In this document: positions 36,734 to 48,306 of the stretch, in pieces | How positions within the stretch are numbered: position 1 is the stretch's first letter | How the letters are laid out: every line of letters starts with the position of its first letter | From: Mycobacterium lepraemurium | GTDB taxonomy: Bacteria; Actinomycetota; Actinomycetes; Mycobacteriales; Mycobacteriaceae | Direction of reading: 5' to 3' | Length of the DNA stretch: 64,000 nucleotides | Assembly (NCBI GenBank): GCA_002291465.1 | Contig: CP021238.1 | Coordinates: 124,001 to 188,000, forward strand | Translations under genes and position numbers: made by a program | The notes under the pieces: model-generated | The model's database searches: none | Told to the model about the DNA's origin: nothing | Seen by the model: only the letters and a program-made list of their open reading frames with translations

Positions 36734-39700
36734 ATGGCTGACATAGACGAACCCCAGGAGAACACGCCCGCCAAGAAGACCGGGCTGCGCGCCGGCGACG
36801 ATGCAGAGCGAAGCGATGCTGAGGAGCGGCGCCCGACAACCGTGCCGGAGATGCGTGAGTGGCTGCGCAACTGGGTGGGCCGGGCCGTCGGGAAGTCACC
36901 CGACAAGATCGACGAGTCGGTGCCGATGGTCGAGCTGGGCCTGTCGTCGCGGGACGCGGTGGCGATGGCCGCCGACATCGAGGACATGACCGGCGTCACC
37001 CTGTCGGTGGCGGTGGCCTTCCAGCATCCGACCATCGAGTCGCTGGCCACCCGCATCATCGAGGGCGAGCCGGAGGCCGTCGACGCCGGCGACGACATGG
37101 ACTGGTCGCGCAGCGGGCCGGCCGAGCGGGTCGACATCGCGATCGTGGGGCTGTCCACCCGGCTGCCCGGCGACATGAACAGCCCCGACGAGACCTGGCA
37201 AGCGCTGATGGAGGGCCGCGACGCCATCACCGACCTGCCTGAGGGCCGCTGGTCGGAATTCCTCGAGGAGCCGCGCATCGCGGCGCGGGTGTCCACCGCC
37301 CGCACCCGGGGCGGCTACCTGAAGGACATCAAGGGCTTCGACTCGGAGTTCTTCGCGGTCGCCAAGACCGAGGCCGACAACATCGACCCGCAGCAGCGGA
37401 TGGCGTTGGAGCTGACCTGGGAGGCGCTCGAGCACGCCCGCATTCCAGCGTCCAGCCTGCGCGGCGAGGCGGTCGGCGTGTACGTCGGCTTCTCCAACAA
37501 CGACTACCAGTTCCTGGCCGTCTCCGACCCGACCGTCGCGCACCCCTACGCGATCACCGGCACTGCCAGCTCGATCATCGCCAACCGGGTGTCCTACTTC
37601 TACGACTTCCGCGGCCCTTCGGTGGCGGTGGACACCGCCTGCTCCAGCTCGCTGGTGGCGACGCATCAGGCGGTGCAGGCGCTGCGCAACGGCGAGTGCG
37701 ACGTGGCGATCGCCGGTGGGGTCAACGCGCTGCTCACCCCGCTGGTGACGCTCGGTTTCGACGAGATCGGCCAGGTGCTGGCACCCGACGGGCGGATCAA
37801 GTCGTTCTCCGCCGACGCCGACGGCTACACCCGCTCCGAGGGTGGGGGCATGTTCGTGCTCAAGCGGGTCGACGACGCCCGCCGCGACGGCGACCAGATC
37901 CTGGCCGTGATCGCCGGCAGCGCGGTCAACCACGACGGCCGGTCCGACGGCCTGATCGCCCCCAACCAGGACGCCCAGGCCGAGGTGCTGCGCCGGGCCT
38001 ACAAGGACGCCGGCATCGATCCGTGCACCGTCGACTACATCGAGGCGCACGGCACCGGCACGGTGCTGGGTGACCCGATCGAGGCCGAGGCGCTGGGCCG
38101 GGTGGTCGGCCGCGGCCGGCCTGCCGACCGTCCGGCGCTGCTCGGTGCGGTGAAAACCAATGTGGGACACCTGGAGTCGGCGGCCGGCGCGGCCAGCCTG
38201 GCCAAGGTGGTGCTGGCGTTGCAGCACGACAAGCTGCCGCCGTCGATCAACTTCGCCGGGCCCAGCCCCTACATCGACTTCGACGGCATGCGCCTGAAAG
38301 TCATTGATAGCCCGACGGATTGGCCGCGCTACGACGGCTACGCGCTGGCCGGGGTGTCCAGTTTCGGGTTCGGTGGCGCCAACGCGCACCTGGTGGTGCG
38401 CGAGACGCTGCCCCGCGACGTCATCGAGCGCGAGCCGGAACCAACGCCCGCCCCGCAGGCCGCCGCCGAGCCCACCGAATCGCCTGAGCCGCAAGCCCAC
38501 GCGCTGCGGTTCGACGACTTCGGCAACGTCATCCCCGACCCCGAAGCGCCCGAGGAGGAAGAGCACGAGCTTCCCGGGTTGACCGAGGAGGCGCTGCGCC
38601 TCAAGGCGATCGCGCTGGAAGAGCTTGCGGCGCAACAGGAGTCCGAGCCCACCAAGCCTCTGATCCCGCTGGCCGTGTCGGCGTTTCTGACGTCACGCAA
38701 AAAGGCCGCCGCCGCCGAGCTGGCGGACTGGATGGAAAGCCCGGAGGGGCAAGCGTCGCTGCTGGAATCGATCGGCCGCGCCCTGTCCCGGCGCAACCAC
38801 GGCCGCGCCCGCGCGGTGGTGCTGGCCCACGACCACGAGGAGGCCATCAAGGGTCTGCGGGCGATCGCCGAGGGCAAGCAGCGGCCGAACGTGTTCAGCA
38901 CCGACGGCCCGGTCACCAACGGCCCGGTGTGGGCGATGGCCGGTTTCGGTGCGCAGCACCGCAAGATGGGCAAGAACCTGTACCTGCGCAACGAGGTCTT
39001 CGCCGAGTGGATCGAGAAGGTTGACGCGCTGATCCAGGACGAGCGCGGTTACTCGGTGCTCGAACTGATCCTCGACGATTCGCACGAGTACGGCATCGAG
39101 ACCTCCAACGTCGTCATCTTCGCGATCCAGATCGCGCTGGGTGAGCTGCTCCGCCACCACGGCGCCAAACCCGCTGCGGTGGTTGGCCAATCGCTCGGCG
39201 AGCCGGCGTCGGCGTATTTCTCCGGCGGGCTCTCGCTGGCCGACGCCACCCGGGTGATCTGCTCACGCTCGCACCTGATGGGCGAGGGCGAGGCGATGCT
39301 GTTCGGCGAGTACATCCGGTTCATGGCCCTTGTCGAGTACTCCGCCGACGAACTCAAGACGGTGTTCGCCGACTTCCCCGGCCTGGAGGTGTGCGTCTAC
39401 GCCGCGCCCAGTCAGACCGTCATCGGCGGGCCGCCGGAGCAGATCGACGCGATCGTCGCCCGCGCCGAGGTCGAGGGGCGTTTCGCGCGCAAGCTGCAGA
39501 CCAAGGGCGCGGGCCACACCTCGCAGATGGACCCGCTGCTCGGCGAGTTCTCCGCGGAATTGCAGGGCATCAAGCCGATGAGCCCGACCGTCGGGATCTT
39601 CTCGACGGTGCACGAGGGCACCTACATCAAGCCTGGCAGCGAGCCGGTCCACGACGTCGCCTACTGGGTCAAGGGGATGCGGCATTCCGTCTACTTCACC

Positions 39701-42106
39701 CACGGTATCCGCAACGCCGTCGACAGCGGCCACACCACGTTCCTGGAGCTCGCCCCCAACCCGGTGGCACTGATGCAGATCGGCCTGACCACCGCCGCCG
39801 CGGGATTGCATGACGCCAAACTGATTCCGACGCTCGCCAAAAAACAGGACGACGTCGAGTCGATGATCTCGGCCATGGCCCAGCTCTACGTCTACGGCCA
39901 CGACCTGGACATCCGCATGTTGTTCACCCGGGCGAAGGGTCCGCAGGATTACGCGAACATCCCGCCGACCCGGTTCAAGCGCAAAGAGCACTGGCTAGAC
40001 GTGCACTTCTCCGGTGACGGTTCGGTGATCATGCCGGGCACCCACGTTGCGCTGCCGGACGGCCGGCACGTGTGGGAATACGCGCCGCGCAACGGCGAGA
40101 CGGACCTGGCGGCGTTGGTGAGATCGGCTGCCACACAAGTGCTTCCGGACGCGCAGCTGGTGGCCTCCGAGCAGCGGGCGGCGCCCGGCCCGGGAGCCCG
40201 GCTGGTGACGACCATGACCCGGCATCCGGGTGGGGCGTCGGTCCAGGTGCATGCCCGCATCGACGAGTCCTTCACCCTGGTCTACGACGCGCTGGTGTCG
40301 CGGGCCGGCCAGAACGTGGCGGTGCTGCCGACCGCGGTCGGCGCCGGCGCGGCCATCGCCGCTGCCCCGACCGTCTCAGTGCCCGAGCAGCCGGCGGAGG
40401 CCCCCGTCGAGGAGGACACCAACGCCGAGACGCTGTCGGACAGCCTGACCGTCCGCTACCTGCCCGCCGGCACCGGCAAGTGGTCACCGGATTCGGGCGA
40501 GACCGTCGCCGAGCGGCTGGGCCTGATCGTCTCGGCGGCAATGGGTTACGAGTCCGAGGACCTGCCGTGGGAGGTGCCGCTGATCGAGCTGGGCCTGGAC
40601 TCGCTGATGGCGGTGCGGATCAAGAACCGGGTCGAATACGACTTCGACCTGCCGCCGATCCAGCTGACCGCGGTGCGTGACGCCAACCTCTACAACATCG
40701 AGCAGCTGATCACGTACGCGATCGAGCATCGCGACGAGGTCGAGGCGCTGCACGAGCATCAGAAGACGCTGACTCCCGAGGAGATCGCCAAGGAACAGGC
40801 CCAGCTGCTCAGCGGGGCGACGCCGGCCTCGGTCGCCGCGCCCGCCCCCGACCCGCAGGCCGAGCCCGAGACCCAGCCGGCCCCGCTACCGCCGTCGGAC
40901 ACCCCGATTCCGCCGCCGTCGGACCCGTCGGGCCCCTCCGCCAACGGCGGGCAGCCCAAGCCGAGCCTGGCCGAGGCGCTCAGCTCCGAAGCGGGGACCA
41001 AGGCGCTGAACTCCGACGTGCCCCCACGCGACGCCGCCGAGCGGGTCACCTTCGCCACCTGGGCGATCGTCACCGGCAAGTCGGTGGGCGGCATCTTCAA
41101 CCCGCTGCCCAAGTTGGACGCCGACACCGCCGCCAAGATGGCGCAGCGGCTGTCGGAGCGGGCCGACGGGCCGATCATCGTCGAGGACGTGCAGGCCGCC
41201 GAGACCATTGAGGCGCTCGCCGAGCGGGTGCGCACCTACCTGGAGGCAGGCCAGATCGACGGGTTCGTGCGCACCCTGCGGGCCCGGCCGGAGGGCAGCA
41301 CCAAGATCCCGGTGTTCGTGTTCCACCCGGCCGGCGGTTCCACCGTGGTGTACGAACCGCTGCTCAAGCGGTTGCCACCGGACACCCCGATGTACGGCTT
41401 CGAGCGCGTGGAGGGGTCCGTGCAGGAGCGGGCCGCCCAGTACGTGCCCAAGCTGCTGGAGCTCAACGGGGACAACCCGTTCGTACTGGTGGGCTGGTCG
41501 CTCGGCGGCGCGCTGGCCTACGCCTGCGCGATCGGGCTGAAGCGGGCCGGCGCCGACGTCCGTTTCGTCGGGCTGATCGACACCGTCCGCGCCGGCGAGG
41601 AGATCCCGCAGACCAAGGAGGAGACCCGCAAGCGCTGGGACCGCTACGCGCGGTTCGCCGAGCGCACCTTCAACGTCGAGATCCCGGCGATCCCCTACGA
41701 GCAGCTCGAGGAGCTCGACGACGAAGGGCAGGTCAAGTTCGTGCTGGACATCGTCCAGCAGAGCGGGGTGCAGATCCCGGGCGGCATCGTCGAGCACCAG
41801 CGGACGTCCTACCTGGACAACCGGGCGCTCGAGACCGTCCAGATCGAGCCGTACGACGGGCATGTGACGCTGTACATGGCCGACCGCTACCACGACGACG
41901 TCATCGAGTTCGAGCCGCGCTACGCCATCCGCCAGCCCGACGGCGGCTGGGGCGAGTACGTGGCCGACCTGGAAGTGGTTCCGATCGGCGGCGAGCACAT
42001 CCAGGTCATCGACGAACCGATCATCGGCAAGGTCGGCGCCCACCTCATCGACGTGCTGAATAGGGTGGAGGCGCAAACCAGTCAGACAAGTGAGGTAGGC
42101 AAGTAG
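36734..42106 (+). CDS. pks13: Mycolic-acid-condensing polyketide synthase Pks13
   Basis: The 1790-residue protein has the order carrier-KS-AT-carrier-TE. It condenses the meromycolyl chain with a carboxylated acyl chain into alpha-alkyl beta-ketoacid and transfers it to trehalose. Active residues: carrier Ser71 (LGLSSRDAV), KS Cys303 (DTACSSSLV), AT Ser820 (GQSLGEPAS), second carrier Ser1290 (LGLDSLMAV), TE Ser1589 ([10 protein letters not shown]) and TE His1755 (GGEHIQV). Relative to M. tuberculosis (1733 residues) the N-terminus is about 16 longer. The proline-rich linker between second carrier and TE is about 32 longer. All catalytic sites are complete. Confidence 0.97.
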   Translation: MADIDEPQENTPAKKTGLRAGDDAERSDAEERRPTTVPEMREWLRNWVGRAVGKSPDKIDESVPMVELGLSSRDAVAMAADIEDMTGVTLSVAVAFQHPTIESLATRIIEGEPEAVDAGDDMDWSRSGPAERVDIAIVGLSTRLPGDMNSPDETWQALMEGRDAITDLPEGRWSEFLEEPRIAARVSTARTRGGYLKDIKGFDSEFFAVAKTEADNIDPQQRMALELTWEALEHARIPASSLRGEAVGVYVGFSNNDYQFLAVSDPTVAHPYAITGTASSIIANRVSYFYDFRGPSVAVDTACSSSLVATHQAVQALRNGECDVAIAGGVNALLTPLVTLGFDEIGQVLAPDGRIKSFSADADGYTRSEGGGMFVLKRVDDARRDGDQILAVIAGSAVNHDGRSDGLIAPNQDAQAEVLRRAYKDAGIDPCTVDYIEAHGTGTVLGDPIEAEALGRVVGRGRPADRPALLGAVKTNVGHLESAAGAASLAKVVLALQHDKLPPSINFAGPSPYIDFDGMRLKVIDSPTDWPRYDGYALAGVSSFGFGGANAHLVVRETLPRDVIEREPEPTPAPQAAAEPTESPEPQAHALRFDDFGNVIPDPEAPEEEEHELPGLTEEALRLKAIALEELAAQQESEPTKPLIPLAVSAFLTSRKKAAAAELADWMESPEGQASLLESIGRALSRRNHGRARAVVLAHDHEEAIKGLRAIAEGKQRPNVFSTDGPVTNGPVWAMAGFGAQHRKMGKNLYLRNEVFAEWIEKVDALIQDERGYSVLELILDDSHEYGIETSNVVIFAIQIALGELLRHHGAKPAAVVGQSLGEPASAYFSGGLSLADATRVICSRSHLMGEGEAMLFGEYIRFMALVEYSADELKTVFADFPGLEVCVYAAPSQTVIGGPPEQIDAIVARAEVEGRFARKLQTKGAGHTSQMDPLLGEFSAELQGIKPMSPTVGIFSTVHEGTYIKPGSEPVHDVAYWVKGMRHSVYFTHGIRNAVDSGHTTFLELAPNPVALMQIGLTTAAAGLHDAKLIPTLAKKQDDVESMISAMAQLYVYGHDLDIRMLFTRAKGPQDYANIPPTRFKRKEHWLDVHFSGDGSVIMPGTHVALPDGRHVWEYAPRNGETDLAALVRSAATQVLPDAQLVASEQRAAPGPGARLVTTMTRHPGGASVQVHARIDESFTLVYDALVSRAGQNVAVLPTAVGAGAAIAAAPTVSVPEQPAEAPVEEDTNAETLSDSLTVRYLPAGTGKWSPDSGETVAERLGLIVSAAMGYESEDLPWEVPLIELGLDSLMAVRIKNRVEYDFDLPPIQLTAVRDANLYNIEQLITYAIEHRDEVEALHEHQKTLTPEEIAKEQAQLLSGATPASVAAPAPDPQAEPETQPAPLPPSDTPIPPPSDPSGPSANGGQPKPSLAEALSSEAGTKALNSDVPPRDAAERVTFATWAIVTGKSVGGIFNPLPKLDADTAAKMAQRLSERADGPIIVEDVQAAETIEALAERVRTYLEAGQIDGFVRTLRARPEGSTKIPVFVFHPAGGSTVVYEPLLKRLPPDTPMYGFERVEGSVQERAAQYVPKLLELNGDNPFVLVGWSLGGALAYACAIGLKRAGADVRFVGLIDTVRAGEEIPQTKEETRKRWDRYARFAERTFNVEIPAIPYEQLEELDDEGQVKFVLDIVQQSGVQIPGGIVEHQRTSYLDNRALETVQIEPYDGHVTLYMADRYHDDVIEFEPRYAIRQPDGGWGEYVADLEVVPIGGEHIQVIDEPIIGKVGAHLIDVLNRVEAQTSQTSEVGK

Positions 42107-43680
42107 TGACGGAGATGGCGCCGGCCCCCATCCAGCACACCACCGCCGAGAAGCTGGCCGAGCTGTACCGCCGGCTGGAGTTGGCCAAGGAGCCCGGCGG
42201 CGAGAAAGCCGCCGCCAAGCGGGGCAAGAAGGGCATCCCCAGCGCCCGGGCCCGCATTCACGCGCTGGTCGATCCGGGCACCTTCCTGGAGACCGGGGCG
42301 CTGGCCAAGACACCCAACGACCCCAACGCCCTCTACGGCGACGGCTGCGTCACCGGCCACGCCATGATCGACGGCCGGCCGGGCGGGGTGTTCTCCCACG
42401 ACCAGACGGTGTTCCAGGGAACGGTCGGCGAGATGTTCGGCCGCAAGGTGGCCCGGCTGATGGAGTGGTGCGCCATGGTCGGCTGCCCGATCATCGGCAT
42501 CCAGGACTCCGGCGGCGCCCGCATCCAGGACGCGGTCACCTCGCTGGCCTGGTACGCCGAGCTGGGCCGCCGGCACGAGGCATTGAGCGGGCTGGTGCCG
42601 CAGATCTCGCTGATCTTCGGCAAATGCGCTGGGGGAGCGGTGTATTCGCCGATCCAGGACGACCTGCTGGTCTCGGTGCGCGATCAGGGCTACTTCTTCG
42701 TCACCGGCCCGGACGTGATCCGGGAGGTCACCGGCGAGGAGGTCACCCTCGACGAGCTCGGCGGCTCCGACGCGCAGGCCCGCTACGGAAACATCCACCA
42801 CGTGGTCAACACGGAGGCCGAGGCGTTCCAGTACGTGCGGGAGTACCTGTCCTTTCTGCCGTCCAACTGCTTCGACCAGCCGCCGATCGTCAACCCCGGG
42901 CTGGAGCCCGAGATCACGCCGACCGACCTCGAGCTCGACTCGATCGTGCCGGACTCCGACAACATGTCCTACGACATGCATGAGATCCTGCTGCGGATCT
43001 TCGACGACGGCGACTTCCTCGAGGTGGCCGCCCAGCACGGGCCGGCCATCATCACCGGCTACGCCCGCGTCGACGGCCACCCCGTGGGTGTCATCGCGAA
43101 CCAGCTCATGCACCTGTCCGGGTCGATCGACAACGAGGCCTCGGACAAGGCCGCGCGATTCATCCGGTTCTGCGACGCGTTCAACATCCCGCTGGTCTTC
43201 GTGGTGGACACGCCCGGCTTTCTGCCCGGGGCCGAGGAGGAGAAGCGGGGCATCATCAAGCGCGGCGGCCGGTTCCTCTACTCGGTGGTGGAGGCTGACG
43301 TGCCGAAGGTGACGATCACGGTCCGCAAGTCCTACGGCGGCGCCTACGCCGTGATGGGCTCGCGGCAGCTGACCGCCGACTTCAACTTCGCCTGGCCGAC
43401 CGCGCGCATCGCGGTGATCGGCGCCGAGGGGGCGGCGCAGCTGCTGATGAAGCGGTTCCCCGACCCGACCACGCCCGAGGCGCAGCAGATCAAGAAGGAC
43501 TTCATCGAGGGCTACAACCTCAACATGGCGATCCCGTGGACGGCGGCCGAACGCGGCTTCATCGACGCGGTCATCGACCCGCACGAGACGCGGCTGCTGC
43601 TGCGCAAGTCGCTGAAGTTGTTGCGGGACAAGCAGTTGTGGTTCCGCGTCGCCCGAAAGCACGGGCTGATTCCGGTCTAG
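42106..43680 (+). CDS. accD4: Acyl-CoA carboxylase beta subunit AccD4
   Basis: The 524-residue carboxyltransferase subunit works with AccA3, AccD5 and AccE to carboxylate the long acyl-CoA that becomes the alpha branch of mycolic acids. It starts at GTG, overlapping the pks13 stop by one base. Crotonase-like carboxyltransferase halves are clear: [19 protein letters not shown] and [10 protein letters not shown] in the first, [15 protein letters not shown] and [12 protein letters not shown] in the second. It is the last gene of the mycolate operon; the next gene is convergent and their stop codons abut. Confidence 0.96.
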   Translation: MTEMAPAPIQHTTAEKLAELYRRLELAKEPGGEKAAAKRGKKGIPSARARIHALVDPGTFLETGALAKTPNDPNALYGDGCVTGHAMIDGRPGGVFSHDQTVFQGTVGEMFGRKVARLMEWCAMVGCPIIGIQDSGGARIQDAVTSLAWYAELGRRHEALSGLVPQISLIFGKCAGGAVYSPIQDDLLVSVRDQGYFFVTGPDVIREVTGEEVTLDELGGSDAQARYGNIHHVVNTEAEAFQYVREYLSFLPSNCFDQPPIVNPGLEPEITPTDLELDSIVPDSDNMSYDMHEILLRIFDDGDFLEVAAQHGPAIITGYARVDGHPVGVIANQLMHLSGSIDNEASDKAARFIRFCDAFNIPLVFVVDTPGFLPGAEEEKRGIIKRGGRFLYSVVEADVPKVTITVRKSYGGAYAVMGSRQLTADFNFAWPTARIAVIGAEGAAQLLMKRFPDPTTPEAQQIKKDFIEGYNLNMAIPWTAAERGFIDAVIDPHETRLLLRKSLKLLRDKQLWFRVARKHGLIPV

Positions 43681-44514
43681 TCACCCCGCGGCCTGCTTGG
43701 TCGCCTGCACGAAATAGCCGCGCGGCGCCCCCGCGACGTCCATCGGGACCGCGGGCGCATACCAGCGCTGGTACCGGTTGCCCGGTTCCGCTACGTCGGT
43801 GACCGTCGCCGACCAGCCGAGGCGCTCGCACAACCCGCCCGGGGCGTCTGTGCCGAACAGCCACGGGGCGCCGCTGCGGGCCATCGACTCCAGCACCGGC
43901 GCCATGAACTTCGACTCCAGCAGCGCCTTGCCGACGACGTCGTAGAGCAGGACCGAGCCGCGCGCCGAGAGCGCGTCGACGCGGTCGAACAACGCGGTGA
44001 CCGCTGCCTTGTCGAGGTACTGCAGCAGCCCCTCGATCAGCCAGACCGCCGGCGCGGATGGATCGAGTCCGGCGCGGCGCAGGGCGGCCGGCCAGTCCTG
44101 GGCCAGATCGACCCCCACCGCGACACGTCGACACGCCGGCCGTTCGCCGGCCAGCACGCCGTCCTTGGCCGCCAGCACCTTCGGTTGGTCCAGTCCGTAG
44201 GCGACCGTGCCGTCGGGCCACGCCAGCCGGTAGGCGCGGGCGTCCATGCCGGCGTCCAGGATGATGACCTGGCTGATTTGCTGCGCCGCCAACAGCAGGG
44301 CGTCGTCCCAGAACCGGGTGCGCACGACGATCTGCGCGGTGGCGCTCTCGCCGGTCGCGGCTAGCGCCCCGGCGAGCAGCTCTCGCCCCCGATCGCCGGC
44401 CAGCCGTGCCGCGAACGGGTCGGCGAAAAGCCGGTCGTCGCGGGCGGTTTCGTGGGCGCGGATGGCGGCCACCAGCAGCGCGGTGTCGGCGACCGCGGCG
44501 AGGTTTGCGTCCAT
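43681..44514 (-). CDS. Class I SAM-dependent methyltransferase (LCM/TIGR00027 family)
   Basis: The 277-residue protein belongs to the large mycobacterial family of leucine carboxymethyltransferase-like enzymes. ETARDDRLFADPFAARLAG, VVRTRFWDDALL, ILDAGMDARAYRLAWP and VWLIEGLLQYLD are its marker segments. The substrate is unknown. The start MDANLAAVADTALLVA (44514, behind GAGGTG) is preferred to an upstream in-frame ATG. It lies tail to tail with accD4. It is the only apparently intact gene between accD4 and the secreted protein gene at 49.2 kb. Confidence 0.85.
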   Translation of the reverse strand: MDANLAAVADTALLVAAIRAHETARDDRLFADPFAARLAGDRGRELLAGALAATGESATAQIVVRTRFWDDALLLAAQQISQVIILDAGMDARAYRLAWPDGTVAYGLDQPKVLAAKDGVLAGERPACRRVAVGVDLAQDWPAALRRAGLDPSAPAVWLIEGLLQYLDKAAVTALFDRVDALSARGSVLLYDVVGKALLESKFMAPVLESMARSGAPWLFGTDAPGGLCERLGWSATVTDVAEPGNRYQRWYAPAVPMDVAGAPRGYFVQATKQAAG

Positions 44515-44571
44515 CACCTCATCATCGGCGCCGGGCGGCGGCCGCGGCTTGGATATTTTGGCCGCGTGCAC

Positions 44572-45385
44572 TCACCGGGCGAGTTCGACGTGACCGGGCA
44601 TCGACGAGCGTCGCCGCGCGTACTGGGTTGGGGTGACGCCGGTGAAGGCGCGGAACTCGCGCACGAAGTGGTCCTGATCGAAGTAGCCGAGGTCGGCCGC
44701 GATCGTCGCACCCCGCGCCGGGGTGTCGAGCGCGCGCAGCGCCGCCTGCAGCCGGCGCACCCGAAGATAGGCCTTCGGTGACAGGCTGACCTCGTAGCGG
44801 AACAGCGCGGCGAACCGCTTACGCGAAAGACCGCTCAGCTCTTGGGCTTTCGAGACACGCATGGACGGGTCGAGATCCGCGCCGCGCAACGCCGGCGCCA
44901 GGCGCGCAGGCGGCCACGCGGCGCATCCGGCGGACCAGAAACGCCTGCAGCAGCGCCACGCGGCGCGGTGGCGAGCCGGCGTCGATGAGTTGCTCGCGCA
45001 GCAGCGGCGCGTCCCGGCCCCAGAGGTCTTCGAGGCCAACCAGCGCATCCTCCAGATCGCTCAGCGGGCAACCCAGGAATGCCAGCGCCCTGGCGGGCCG
45101 GAAGTGGATGGTCATCACGGTGTGGGCGGGGGCGACCCGCACGACGTAGGCCGTCGCGCCGGCCCCAGCGGCGAAGGCGGGCGGGACCGTCAGCGGCGTG
45201 CGGGCGTCGGAGGCGTAGAAGCCGAGGTCGGTGCGGCCGCCGACGTCGATGATCGCGGTGACCGCGCCGCGCGGCAGCGCCCGGCTGGTGTGTACCCCCA
45301 AGGCCTCGTCGCCGCGCCAGTAACCGAAGTACTCGATGTGCTCGGCGAGCGGCGGGCTCGGCCGGTACAACCGCGGAGCAGTCAT
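44572..45385 (-). pseudogene. Frameshifted AraC-family regulator
   Basis: The N-terminal sensor (MTAPRLYRPSPPLAEHIEYF, FLGCPLSDLEDALVGLED) reads from 45385. Around 44890-44930 the frame changes. The C-terminal DNA-binding domain (ELSGLSRKRFAALFRYEV, TIAADLGYFDQDHFVREFR, GVTPTQYARR) continues in a second frame to 44572. Intact it would be about 270 residues, an AraC protein with a DUF6597-like N-terminus. It precedes the methyltransferase on the same strand, which it may once have controlled. One indel is enough to explain the break. Confidence 0.75.
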
Positions 45386-45393
45386 GGTGCGGC

Positions 45394-47164
45394 CTAGGGA
45401 CGGAACGCGCCGTCGACCAGTTCGTCGAAGCGCTGCAACGCCTCGTCGGAGTCGGCGTCGATGCCGCGCAGCGCGCCCCGGTCGGCGAGGTAGCGCTGCG
45501 CGTAGAGCCGCGCGACCAACGCCTTGCGGTCACCGCCGCGGGTGGCCCGCTCCCAGGCGGCCTGCTCGACCAGCAACGCGCCGCCGTAGACATCACCCAT
45601 GAATTGGGCCAGCGCGAACAGCCGCGCCTCGGCCAGCGGCTTGTCGAGCTTGCCCCAGGCGGTGATCGCCGCGTCCAGGTCCTCGATCCGGCCGGCAACC
45701 AGGCGTGTGGCTTCGTCGTCGTCGGCCACCGACACCGCATCGCGCAGCCGGGCCAGCAGCGTCTCGTGCGCCCGGGTCTGCTCGATGCCGCGCCGCACAT
45801 CCAGGCACAGGATGTTGTCCGGGCCCTCCCAGATGGTGTTGACCTGGGCATCCCGCAAAAGCCTTGCCACCGGCCAGTTTTCGATGTAGCGGTTGCCGCC
45901 GTGGATCTCGATCGCATCCGAGGCCGCGGTGATGCCCAGCCGGCACACCCGGAGTTTGGTGACCGGCACCGCGATGCGCTGGCGCATGCCGCGCGGCTGC
46001 CGATGGTTGGTGGCGCCGGTGCCGTCGAACACCATCGCCTGCGCGGCCTCGACGTCGACGGTCAGCTCGGTGAGCTTGCGCCGCATCGGCGGCTTGTCGA
46101 TCAGCGCGCCGCCGAACGCCCGGCGCTGCCGCGTGTAACACAGCGACTCGACCAGGGCGCGGCGCGCGTTGCCGAGCCCGAACAACGCGATGCCCAGCCG
46201 CGCGGCGTTGGTCAGCTCCATCATCCGGCCCAGCCCCTTGCCGTCCGACGCGGCGCCGTCGGTGGGCTCGCCGGACGGCAGGAACGCCTCGGCGTCGACG
46301 AACTCGACCTCGCCGGAGGCCACCGAGCGGGTGCCGAGCTTGTCCTTCAGTCGGCGCACCCGCACCCCGTTGCGGGAACCGTCGCGGCGGGTGCGCAGCA
46401 CCAGGAAGTTGGCCACACCACGCGAATTATCCGGTTCCCCTTCGGGTTTGGCCAGTACGACGAACGCCTCCCCGGCGCAGTTGGAGGCGAACCACTTGAA
46501 GCCGTTGAGCAGCCAGCTGTCGCCGTGGCGGGTCGCGGTGGTCTCCAGCGCGCCCAGGTCGGAGCCGCCGGTGCGCTCGGTGAGCAGTTGCGCGGTCTCA
46601 CCGGCCCACTCCCCGGAGGCGAATTTGGCCAGCACGTGGTCGCGCACATCGGCGGGCGCGTAGGCGGCCACCAGCGACTGCACCATGTCGCCGCCGGTGC
46701 CCAACGCGCACCCCATCCCGATATCGGCTGGGTTGAGCAGGTAATTCGAGGCGAACAGCGGCAGCGACGAGCTCATCTTCGCCGCCCGCGCTTCGGTGCG
46801 CAGCGCCTGCTGGGCCTCCAGCACGGCCCGCTTGGACTGGACGAAGAACGGCGGCATCACCACCCGGCTGATGTCGTGGCCCCACCGGTCGTAGCGCTCC
46901 AGCCGGGGCGGGGTGCGGTCGGTCTCCTCGGCCCAGCGCGCCACCGGGCCGCCCATCAGCTCACCGATGCGCGACAGATGCCGCTCGGCCAGCGCCAGCT
47001 CGTCGGGCTGCAGGTAGTAGGACTATGGTGAACTGCAGCGTCGGATCGGTGTCATACCAGTTGAGACCCACGGCCCCGCAGTAGTTCTCGGTCGCGTAGC
47101 GCTGGGATTTCGCCGCGGTGGAAAAGGGCAGCCGATCCACCGCCTCGACGGCGTAGTCGCTCAT
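45394..47164 (-). pseudogene. fadE35: Frameshifted acyl-CoA dehydrogenase FadE35
   Basis: The start MSDYAVEAVDRLPFSTAAKS reads from 47164 and leaves frame after DPTLQFTIV (near 47022), where one extra base lies before YYLQPDELALAERHLSRIG. The rest (WAEETDRTPPRLERYDRWG, TGGSDLGALETTATRHGD, IHGGNRYIENWPVARLLRD) is open in the second frame to 45394. Full length would be about 589 residues (593 in Rv3797). The family oxidises acyl-CoA with FAD. Because only one indel is seen and the rest is well kept, decay is recent or an error is possible. It overlaps the Lrp remnant's stop by ATGA. Confidence 0.8.
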
Positions 47165-48188
47165 CGTTGAGACGTTACGCGCCCACCGGCACCTGGGTGC
47201 GGATTGATCAGCCGCCCGTGGGCCACCAGCGATCCGTGTTGCTTGAGCTGCTGGGTGCGGATATTGACCTCGCAGCCGAGCACCCCGTCGAGCTGGCCGA
47301 GTTGCTCGCGCAGGTAGCGGTACAGGTCGTCGGAAGCTCGGCAGATGGCCACGGCCATCAGGTTTTGGATCCGCTGGTGGCGCCGGCGAACGCGATCTGC
47401 GGATGCGCCGCGATACGTTGTTCTCCGACGGCGTGCAGGTCGCGAGGCGCAACCGTGAGCCACAGCATGGCGCTGAGCCGATGGTCGAGCCGTTCGGGTA
47501 GTACATCGACGTCGTAGAGCAGGGCACCGCAGGCCTCCAGCGCCGCGATCCGCCTGCTCACCCGCGCCACCGACCAGCCGGTGCGCGCGGCCAGTTGGGA
47601 CTGCGGAGTGCGGCCGTCGTCGGCGAGCGCCGCGAGCAGCGGGCGGTCTTCGGCGGTGGGCCGGGACCGGTGAGTCCACGACACCGGGTCGGTCCGCGCG
47701 GCCACGATCCGCTGCGCTTGCCGGTCCGAGAGCGTGCTGCCGTAGCCCGTCCAAGGCGCGCTCACCGGGTCGCCGAACGCATGCAGCATGAGATCGATGC
47801 TAATGTCCGTAACCGCGGCGGTGCGCGGTAGGAGCTGCGTCAGCAGGTCCTCACGGGTGTCGCCCAGCGGCGCATGGATGACGCAGACCAGGTCGGTCCA
47901 CCCCGCCAGCACATTGGCGTGGGACACGTCGGGGCGTCTCACCAGCGCGTCGGCCAGCCGCGATATGCGGTCCGGCGCCGCCCGGATCCGGCACACCCAG
48001 TCCGCGTCGCCGTCGGCCCACCGGTTCTCCAGCCCGACGACGCGCACCACCCCGTCGCGGCGCAGCCGGTGATACCGCCGGGCGACCGTCTGCTCGGTGG
48101 CGCCCACCACGCTGGCGATCCGGCGAAACGAGACCCGGGGGGCTAACTGCAGGGCGTGCAGAATCTGTGCGTCCAACTCGTCGGCCAT
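47161..48188 (-). pseudogene. Frameshifted two-HTH Lrp/AsnC-type regulator
   Basis: The protein starts MADELDAQILHALQLAPRV and carries an N-terminal AsnC helix-turn-helix (RIASVVGATEQTVARRYHRL). An effector domain and a second helix-turn-helix near residue 195 (SQLAARTGWSVARVSRRIAAL) follow, so it is a double-length Lrp protein. Near 47369 one base is missing after AFAGATSG, and the C-terminal ligand domain (NLMAVAICRASDDLYRYL) continues in another frame. It is divergent to a broken luciferase-like gene. The 3' end is uncertain since another small shift may lie near 47180. Confidence 0.75.
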
Positions 48189-48306
48189 CAGGAAAAGTAT
48201 CCGCGTGAACCGGTCAGAGTGAGGACTTCTGGCCAATTTGGCCGCGGCGAGCGCAATTTCAACGCCTCCGCTGTCAGCCTGGAAGCGCGGCCTAAGGAGC
48301 GCTCAC

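Noticed and set aside
34647..36899. A 750-residue minus-strand frame opposite fadD32
   Set aside because: Composition (His, Gly, Val, Arg-rich) is typical of antisense frames in high-GC DNA; no motif or ribosome site.
42106..43680. Possible sequence errors in accD4 and pks13
   Set aside because: Both are open over full length with family-conserved residues throughout, arguing against a uniformly high error rate.
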